DNA of 64,000 nt, taken from JAJTFW01 sp046330075. GTDB lineage: Bacteria; Bacteroidota; Bacteroidia; AKYH767-A; OLB10. Below the pieces are notes generated by a model. It had not been told where the DNA came from. It did no database searches and saw only the letters and a list, made by a program, of their open reading frames with translations. Within the stretch, counting starts at the first letter, position 1; each line of letters opens with the position of its first letter. The translations under genes and the position numbers were made by a program. Positions 59,300 to 64,000 of this stretch are shown here, piece after piece. The stretch is taken from the NCBI GenBank assembly GCA_046330075.1, contig JAXLTL010000001.1:620001-684000 (forward strand), written 5' to 3'.

Positions 59300-60428
59300 T
59301 CTGCCTCAGGAATTGCCCTGCCCTGACCCGGAAACGCTGGTCAGGTATTGTCGCGGGGAATTGTCGCCTGCCGATCAGCATCGGTTAGAAGCCCATGTTC
59401 TGGATTGCCCGCTGTGTGAGGATGCGCTCGAAGGAATCGGTCTCATGGAAAATCCGGGTCGCCTGATTTCCATCAATCATGAAATTCAAGCATCAATTGC
59501 GGAGATGAATGCCCCCACTCCTCAGGCAAAAGTTATCCGGTTTTCGCCAATGAGAATCGCAGCCATTATCAGCCTGGTTCTGCTATCTGCTGCCACACTT
59601 TGGTACTTGTATCCGGATAAAAAATCAGAAGCTCTGTTTACACAGGAATACAAACCATACCCTCCTGCAACAAGAGCACCCTCAGAGCAAACAGCTCCCG
59701 TGGAGGAAGCTGAAAAAAACACCTCCGCTCCGGAGAAGCCGACAGGCAGCATCCCGGTCACTGCAACTCAACAAAGTGAATCAGCCTCCAGCCCTACACC
59801 GGACAAATACAGGTATGTGACAACTACTGTTGAAGAGGTTGCCGATGAAGTCGCCTTAGACAAAGTCGCTTCTGAAAATAAAAACGACGAAGGAGGCACT
59901 AAGGAAACAGCGGAAGAACAAGTACAGGCAGCTCCTGCATCTGTACAAAAGCAGACCATGGAATCTGACTTGTTTACCGGCACTTCTGTTTCGAAGAATG
60001 AAAATGTAAATCAGAGGAAAGACGAAATAAAAGATAAAAGTCTTTCACAAAAGAAAATTTCAGCGGCGGTTGAGGCGCCAGCAGCTGATAAAACAGCAGA
60101 TGAATTTGAAACCGGAATGAACTATTACCGGGACGCGCGATATGAGGAAGCATTGAACAGTTTCAATAAATCCTATTACAATGTCGAAGCTAGATTTTAT
60201 GCGGGAGTATGTAATCTGAGTCTGAATAAACCAGATGAAGCCTTGAAAATTTTAAGAGCATACATGGGGCAGCCAGGGGCTAAAAACAAAGAAGCTGCCT
60301 GGTGGTATATTGCACTGGCTCATGTAAGGAAAAATGAAACGAAGAATGCCAAAGAAGCATTAAATGAAGTGCTGAAATTCCATGGTGGATTTCAACAACA
60401 GGCAGAAGAACTGTTAAGAAAATTATGA
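59280..60428 (+). CDS. Zinc-finger anti-sigma factor with periplasmic TPR domain
   Basis: 382 aa. The cytoplasmic N-terminus carries the HxxxCxxC anti-sigma zinc motif (His39-V-L-D-Cys43-P-L-Cys46). A transmembrane helix covers ~91-111 (MRIAAIISLVLLSAATLWYL). Then follow a long disordered Glu/Ala/Pro-rich linker (~112-270) and two or three TPRs (FETGMNYYRDARYEEALNSF, AWWYIALAHVRKNETKNAKE). It overlaps the ECF sigma gene, so it most likely holds it at the membrane and senses an envelope signal via the TPRs. Confidence 0.85.
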   Translation: MNINGNNLPQELPCPDPETLVRYCRGELSPADQHRLEAHVLDCPLCEDALEGIGLMENPGRLISINHEIQASIAEMNAPTPQAKVIRFSPMRIAAIISLVLLSAATLWYLYPDKKSEALFTQEYKPYPPATRAPSEQTAPVEEAEKNTSAPEKPTGSIPVTATQQSESASSPTPDKYRYVTTTVEEVADEVALDKVASENKNDEGGTKETAEEQVQAAPASVQKQTMESDLFTGTSVSKNENVNQRKDEIKDKSLSQKKISAAVEAPAADKTADEFETGMNYYRDARYEEALNSFNKSYYNVEARFYAGVCNLSLNKPDEALKILRAYMGQPGAKNKEAAWWYIALAHVRKNETKNAKEALNEVLKFHGGFQQQAEELLRKL

Positions 60429-60449
60429 AACTCACAGTGAACTCCTCCC

Positions 60450-60457
60450 TAACTTTG
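60450..60457 (+). promoter_or_regulatory. -7 element of the 204-aa secreted protein gene
   Basis: TAACTTTG with 7 nt before the ATG at 60465; no clear -33. Confidence 0.45.
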
Positions 60458-60464
60458 TTTTTCT

Positions 60465-61079
60465 ATGAAAATCAGCCTTCAGTCGCTTATACTTGTATTC
60501 AGCGTATTGATAACCAGCACAGTTTATTGTCAAAGCCCATCAGAGAGTGAAAAATTCCCTGACGGGGTTTATTTTAGTTTCCAGCAGTTATCCTCGGGAA
60601 AGCCCGGATTAGAGGTTGGACAATTACGCAACGCTCATCTGAAAAATGTAAATCCCCGTCAATGGTTCAGAAGTGACAGTCTCTTCTGCGAAATCAATGG
60701 AAATATTCGCCATGTGCCAGTCGACAGCATATATGCCTTTTGTGATGAAGGGCAGATTTATATGCAACGCAAGACTTTTGCGCACAAGATCCTTGTTCCG
60801 GGAGCACTTAGTTATTTTACAGAGAGCTACCCCATTAAATCATCTCCTGCTCCGGTAAGCATTGATCTTGCCCGTGATCTGATCCCCCGGATACTCGATT
60901 TTGAAACAGGTGAAATTATATCGTATTCGGTCAGCGAAGTAGAAGAAATTTTAAAAGAAAGAGATCCTGATTTATACAAGGAATTTACGGGGCTTGACTC
61001 TCCTAAAATGAAGCGCCAGTTATTGATCCGATACATTGAAAAATATAATGAACGGCACCCTTTAAAGATTACCGGATAA
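60465..61079 (+). CDS. Secreted protein of unknown function
   Basis: 204 aa with a signal peptide (MKISLQSLILVFSVLITSTV...YCQ). The mature part opens DGVYFSFQQLSSGKPG and includes a YFTESYPIKSSPAP strand and a C-terminal helical acidic/basic tail (YKEFTGLDSPKMKRQLLIRY). Similar proteins sit after ECF/anti-sigma pairs in this phylum, but I do not know a family. The next gene starts 2 nt after its stop. Confidence 0.65.
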   Translation: MKISLQSLILVFSVLITSTVYCQSPSESEKFPDGVYFSFQQLSSGKPGLEVGQLRNAHLKNVNPRQWFRSDSLFCEINGNIRHVPVDSIYAFCDEGQIYMQRKTFAHKILVPGALSYFTESYPIKSSPAPVSIDLARDLIPRILDFETGEIISYSVSEVEEILKERDPDLYKEFTGLDSPKMKRQLLIRYIEKYNERHPLKITG

Positions 61080-61081
61080 CT

Positions 61082-62083
61082 TTGAAAGCGCTCATCATTC
61101 AAACAGCCTTTATTGGGGATGTGATTCTGGCAACTCCGGTAATATCTGAATTGCACAGATGCCGGCCGGATCTGCAGACTGATGTTCTGGTAAGAAAAGG
61201 AAATGAATCGTTACTCGATAATTTTGCAGGAATAAACCGGGTTCTGACCTGGGATAAGAAAACCAATAAAAACAGGAACCTTTTTCTGCTACTACAGCAT
61301 TTGCGTGATGAGCAATATGATCTGGTCATTAATCTTCAGCGTTTTTTGTCGACCGGCCTGCTTACCGCATTTGGCAAGGCCTCTGAAAAAATCGGCTTTG
61401 ACAAAAATCCAATGTCGTTTTTCTTTACTAAAAAAATCAAACACCGGATTGGTGGAAACACCTCTTCATTGCACGAGACACAACGGAATCTTAGGTTGAT
61501 TGAACATCTGGGCGCTTCATTGTCTGCCCGGCCTGTATTATTCCCGTCACAAAACGACTACGCGCATACGAATCAATACAAAAAGCAGTCATACGTTTGT
61601 ATAGCACCCACGTCTGTCTGGTTTACCAAACAGGTTCCGAATTCTAAGTGGGCCGAACTTCTTTCCTCGATACGAAGCGCTGGATTTTCAGGGCCGGTTT
61701 ATTTGCTTGGAGGTCCGGCAGATGCCTCTTCCTGTCAGCAATTGATTAATCAGGCAAAAGAAAAGAATATTCACAATCTTGCTGGCAAACTCAGTTTCCT
61801 GGAAACTGCAGCCTTAATGAAGGATGCCAGTATGAATTATGTAAACGACTCAGCTCCCATGCATATCGCATCCTCTATGAATGCTCCGGTTACGGTTTTT
61901 TATTGCAGTACCATCCCGGCGTTCGGTTTTGGACCTCTGTCTGATAAAAAATATATTCACGAAGTTTCTCACTTGCCATGCCGGCCATGTGGTTTACATG
62001 GATACAAGGCCTGCCCTGAAAGACATTTTAAATGTGCATTTCAACTGGACATGACGGTTAACAGTGTTCACATAAACGCATGA
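61082..62083 (+). CDS. Glycosyltransferase family 9 (heptosyltransferase-like)
   Basis: 333 aa, GT-B fold. N-terminal LIIQTAFIGDVILATPVISE (4-23) and C-terminal VYLLGGPADASSC and NDSAPMHIASSMNAPVTVFY (nucleotide-sugar side) are GT9 features. A four-Cys cluster near the C-terminus (CRPCGLHGYKACPERHFKC) is common in Bacteroidota GT9 enzymes. Starts TTG at 61082, 2 nt after the previous stop. It probably adds a heptose or related sugar in LPS core synthesis. It overlaps the next gene by ATGA. Confidence 0.85.
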   Translation: MKALIIQTAFIGDVILATPVISELHRCRPDLQTDVLVRKGNESLLDNFAGINRVLTWDKKTNKNRNLFLLLQHLRDEQYDLVINLQRFLSTGLLTAFGKASEKIGFDKNPMSFFFTKKIKHRIGGNTSSLHETQRNLRLIEHLGASLSARPVLFPSQNDYAHTNQYKKQSYVCIAPTSVWFTKQVPNSKWAELLSSIRSAGFSGPVYLLGGPADASSCQQLINQAKEKNIHNLAGKLSFLETAALMKDASMNYVNDSAPMHIASSMNAPVTVFYCSTIPAFGFGPLSDKKYIHEVSHLPCRPCGLHGYKACPERHFKCAFQLDMTVNSVHINA

Positions 62084-62556
62084 GAAAAGAGGATCTAATC
62101 CGGCAATTTCAGTTATTGCCGCACCCTGAAGGAGGTTATTACAGGGAAACCTGGAGATCAACTGAGAAAGTAGCAACTACAAGAGGTAGCCGAAGTGCCG
62201 GAACCACTATCTATTTCCTGCTGGAGTCCGGAAATTTTTCAGCTTTCCACCGGCTGCAGAGTGATGAAGCCTGGTATTTTCATCTTGGCTCTGCTGTCAA
62301 TATTTATCTGATCTATCCGGATGGGGAAGCAGCAACAATACAACTGGGAAGCGATCTCAACCATCAACACCTTCAGGTTATTCTTCCTGCAGGAACATGG
62401 TTTGCAGCCGAAACTATTCAGTCCAACAGTTATACGCTTGTCAGTTGCAGTGTCTCCCCCGGATTTGAATTTCAGGACTTCGAACTGGCGGATAAAGAAG
62501 AACTGGCTGCGCAATACCCTGACCATCGCCAATTGATAGAACGATTTTGCCGTTAA
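62080..62556 (+). CDS. DUF985 cupin-domain protein
   Basis: 158 aa, single cupin fold. Family motifs: PHPEGGYYRETWRS (13-26), TTIYFLLESGNFSAFHRLQS and DEAWYFHLGSAV. DUF985 members are often bound to nucleotides or metals; the role is unknown. Translationally coupled to the GT9 gene by a 4-nt overlap. Confidence 0.85.
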   Translation: MRKEDLIRQFQLLPHPEGGYYRETWRSTEKVATTRGSRSAGTTIYFLLESGNFSAFHRLQSDEAWYFHLGSAVNIYLIYPDGEAATIQLGSDLNHQHLQVILPAGTWFAAETIQSNSYTLVSCSVSPGFEFQDFELADKEELAAQYPDHRQLIERFCR

Positions 62557-62616
62557 GTCCTGACCGAAATCAGTGACAACCAAAAAACGGTCAACCGGAA
62601 ATAGTAGTACGATGAC

Positions 62617-62624
62617 TATCTTTG
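62617..62624 (+). promoter_or_regulatory. -7 element of the YtxH-holin operon
   Basis: TATCTTTG, 16 nt before the ATG at 62641. Confidence 0.5.
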
Positions 62625-62640
62625 AGAAAAATGCACATCC

Positions 62641-62853
62641 ATGGAGAAAAAATCCGCTTTGATTCTATCCTTCCTCGCCGGAGCTGCCGCCGGAGCTGCG
62701 GTTGGTTATCTACTTGCCAGTGGCAAAGGGGAAGAAGCACTTGCTGATCTGAAAGAGGCTGCCGGAAAATTCAAGGAAGAATTCGACAAGCAAATCGACA
62801 AAGGCAAGGAAGTACTGGAAGAGATTAAAAACATGAGTGAGCAAAAAGCATGA
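62641..62853 (+). CDS. YtxH-like small membrane protein
   Basis: 70 aa: a glycine/alanine-rich membrane segment (FLAGAAAGAAVGYLLASGKG, ~10-29) followed by a charged helix (KEAAGKFKEEFDKQIDKGKE). YtxH proteins are general-stress membrane proteins. Overlaps the next gene by ATGA; first gene of a three-gene operon. Confidence 0.78.
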   Translation: MEKKSALILSFLAGAAAGAAVGYLLASGKGEEALADLKEAAGKFKEEFDKQIDKGKEVLEEIKNMSEQKA

Positions 62854-63239
62854 CAGAAAAAGAGCACTACACGTTTGGTAGTTTTGCCCGGGAATTAAGG
62901 GAAGACATAGCGGCCTATGTTGATGCACGAATCGAGTACACAAAATTCAGTGCTTATGAAAAATCTGCCCGATTGATTTCCGGGGCAACAACGGTAATCC
63001 TAATTGGTCTTCTCTCCTTTTTTGCCATCTTGTTTTTATCGTTCACTTTAGCACTAATACTTGGCAATTGGTTAGGAAACCCTGTTTGGGGTTACGGCCT
63101 TGTTACCCTGCTGGACATACTTGGTGTAGTGATTATTGTATCCCGCAAGTCTGTGATCGAAGAACGCATTACACAAAAGGTAGTAGAGCGCCTTTTAGAG
63201 GAAAACGAAGAAATCCCTCCAACTGATGAAACCGCTTGA
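62850..63239 (+). CDS. Holin-X/phage-holin-superfamily membrane protein
   Basis: 129 aa. A cytoplasmic N-terminus (ELREDIAAYVDARIEYTKFS, family-typical) is followed by two membrane helices (~45-70 and ~75-98) and an acidic C-terminus. Despite the family name, these chromosomal proteins are not evidently phage genes. Overlaps both neighbours. Confidence 0.75.
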   Translation: MTEKEHYTFGSFARELREDIAAYVDARIEYTKFSAYEKSARLISGATTVILIGLLSFFAILFLSFTLALILGNWLGNPVWGYGLVTLLDILGVVIIVSRKSVIEERITQKVVERLLEENEEIPPTDETA

Positions 63240-63552
63240 CCGATTAAAAGCTGAACAATCAAAGGCAAAAGCCGAGATGAAAATTCAGGAAGAGCGCATC
63301 AGCCGCAAGCTGCACGTGCTGGAAGAGAATTTTGGAAAAATCACTCTGAACAGCGTTCTACCGCTCGAACCTGGTCAAATTGACAAAGCTGCCCGTTTTC
63401 TCAATCCTGTTAATTCGCTGATTGATAAAATCATACCTGATTCAATACCTGAGGACAAACGAGAGAAATACAAAGGGATGGTAAAAACCGTTGAAATGGC
63501 AGCAGCTGGCCTTGTTTTTCGATATTTACGCAAGTGGATGGGCGGCAAATAG
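63226..63552 (+). CDS. Small basic helical protein of the YtxH-holin operon
   Basis: 108 aa, no signal peptide. Two coiled helices (KAEQSKAKAEMKIQEERISR) precede a C-terminal hydrophobic helix (VKTVEMAAAGLVFRYLRKWM). Overlaps the previous gene by 14 nt. No named family; a membrane-associated role is inferred from the operon. Confidence 0.65.
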   Translation: MKPLDRLKAEQSKAKAEMKIQEERISRKLHVLEENFGKITLNSVLPLEPGQIDKAARFLNPVNSLIDKIIPDSIPEDKREKYKGMVKTVEMAAAGLVFRYLRKWMGGK

Positions 63553-63601
63553 GAAAATTTAGTTTTGATAATCAATATTATACATATTTTTAAAATAATA
63601 G

Positions 63602-63635
63602 TTGTCTAAACATATATTGTACTTACATATATTTG
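63602..63635 (+). promoter_or_regulatory. Promoter of the YceI gene
   Basis: TTG (63602-63604), a 23-bp spacer and TATATTTG (63628-63635), 19 nt before the ATG at 63655. Confidence 0.55.
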
Positions 63636-63654
63636 TACAGACAAACATAGCAAC

Positions 63655-64000
63655 ATGAAAAAAACATTATTCACCCTACTCTTTGCCGCCACTACCTGGC
63701 TGGCATCTGCTCAAACCACATGGAATGTGGATGCTTCCCATTCTAATGTGAAATTCTCCGTTGTTCACATGGTTGTATCCGAGACTGAAGGTTATTTTAA
63801 GACCTATTCAGGAAAGGTTGTCTCAACTACTCCTGACTTCAATGGAGCTACAATCGAATTTACCGTTGATGTAAACAGCATCAACACGGACAATGAAGAT
63901 CGTGACAAACATCTTAAAAGTGATGACTTCTTTAATGCAGAGAAGTATCCGAAGATGACCTTTAAAAGCACATCATTCAAGAAAATCAGTGGTAACACCT
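63655..64000 (+). CDS. YceI-family periplasmic protein (partial, runs off the window)
   Basis: The frame is open from ATG 63655 to the window end, so the C-terminus is missing. A signal peptide (MKKTLFTLLFAATTWLASAQ-like) is followed by the YceI features WNVDASHSNVKFSVVHM, STTPDFNGATIEFTVDVNSI and the NTDNEDRDKHLKSDDFFNAE motif. YceI lipocalin-like proteins bind isoprenoid chains. Confidence 0.88.
   Translation, partial: MKKTLFTLLFAATTWLASAQTTWNVDASHSNVKFSVVHMVVSETEGYFKTYSGKVVSTTPDFNGATIEFTVDVNSINTDNEDRDKHLKSDDFFNAEKYPKMTFKSTSFKKISGNT

Noticed and set aside
61076..61084. TAACTTTG as the promoter of the GT9 gene
   Set aside because: The motif is formed by the stop codon of the preceding gene and the TTG start itself, so it could not serve that start. 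It is probably a chance match, and the gene is likely co-transcribed.
62850..63239. Prophage remnant because of a holin-family protein
   Set aside because: No phage structural, lysis or integrase genes are present, and the gene overlaps YtxH and a small helical gene in a normal chromosomal stress-type operon.

Overview
The window looks like chromosomal DNA of a member of the Bacteroidota, probably a free-living aerobe near the Chitinophagales/Sphingobacteriales. The evidence is: three large secreted proteins with C-terminal type IX secretion (T9SS) signals; a TonB-dependent receptor paired with a DUF4249 lipoprotein; the bacillithiol enzyme BshB1; and repeated promoters of the Bacteroidota form TTTG-N(17-23)-TAnnTTTG rather than TTGACA/TATAAT. 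No phage, plasmid or insertion-sequence genes and no CRISPR array were seen. Genes are dense and mostly intact.

Layout. 1-4.3 kb: a Wzx-like flippase, a strongly codon-biased secreted Asp-box protein, and bshB1. 4.3-9.6 kb: a cytochrome c maturation operon (ccmB-ccmC-ccmD-ccmE-ccmF) in which CcmE carries the Cys-type CxxxY haem site, followed by a Rossmann/DUF2520 protein. 9.6-14.7 kb, mostly minus strand: a DUF2892 membrane protein with a Crp/Fnr regulator, a UPF0316 protein overlapping a sirtuin, fmt, a MATE transporter and a GNAT acetyltransferase. 14.8-20.3 kb: two tandem 883/884-aa T9SS paralogues. 20.5-26.7 kb: a nucleoside phosphorylase divergent from two tandem-domain Usp proteins, then recQ, a 3-methyladenine DNA glycosylase, and the c-di-AMP synthase cdaA. 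26.7-31.2 kb: a GT-C-like protein with TPRs, a TPR lipoprotein, an SDR and a GNAT-like protein. 31.3-32.4 kb: tRNA-Lys followed by a palindromic repeat array. 32.4-38.1 kb: an RND tripartite efflux operon. 38.2-43.2 kb: small proteins, an AlbA_2 regulator, and the DUF4249/TonB receptor pair. 43.4-43.7 kb: tRNA-Pro followed by a second palindromic repeat cluster. 43.9-50.7 kb: TerC, a minus-strand cluster ending at argS, then arginase divergent from arginine decarboxylase. 50.8-58.1 kb: an acyltransferase, small unknowns, a coiled-coil lipoprotein, an LPLAT-type acyltransferase, purC, a histone-deacetylase-like hydrolase and PhoH. 58.1-64 kb: an ECF sigma factor with a TPR anti-sigma partner, a GT9 glycosyltransferase, a DUF985 cupin, a YtxH/holin-X-like membrane operon, and a YceI gene cut by the window end.

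Functional groupings. The ccm genes mature cytochromes c. argS, arginase and SpeA are three arginine-consuming enzymes side by side. recQ, the glycosylase and cdaA form a genome-maintenance run. The RND genes form one complete tripartite pump.

The most unusual signal is non-coding. Downstream of both tRNA genes, beginning inside the terminator, lie nested palindromes arranged in the same order at the two loci. Their hairpin tips are alike (AAGC-TT-GCTT; a CGC-GTA-GCG or CTCC-GCA-GGAG tip; GCGAAGC), but the arms are specific to each locus and copy the local tRNA terminator and tRNA 3' end. At tRNA-Lys this unit is tandemly repeated with a 129/82-bp period. I know of no named element with this architecture. 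All coordinates and alignments were read by eye; no database search was run.
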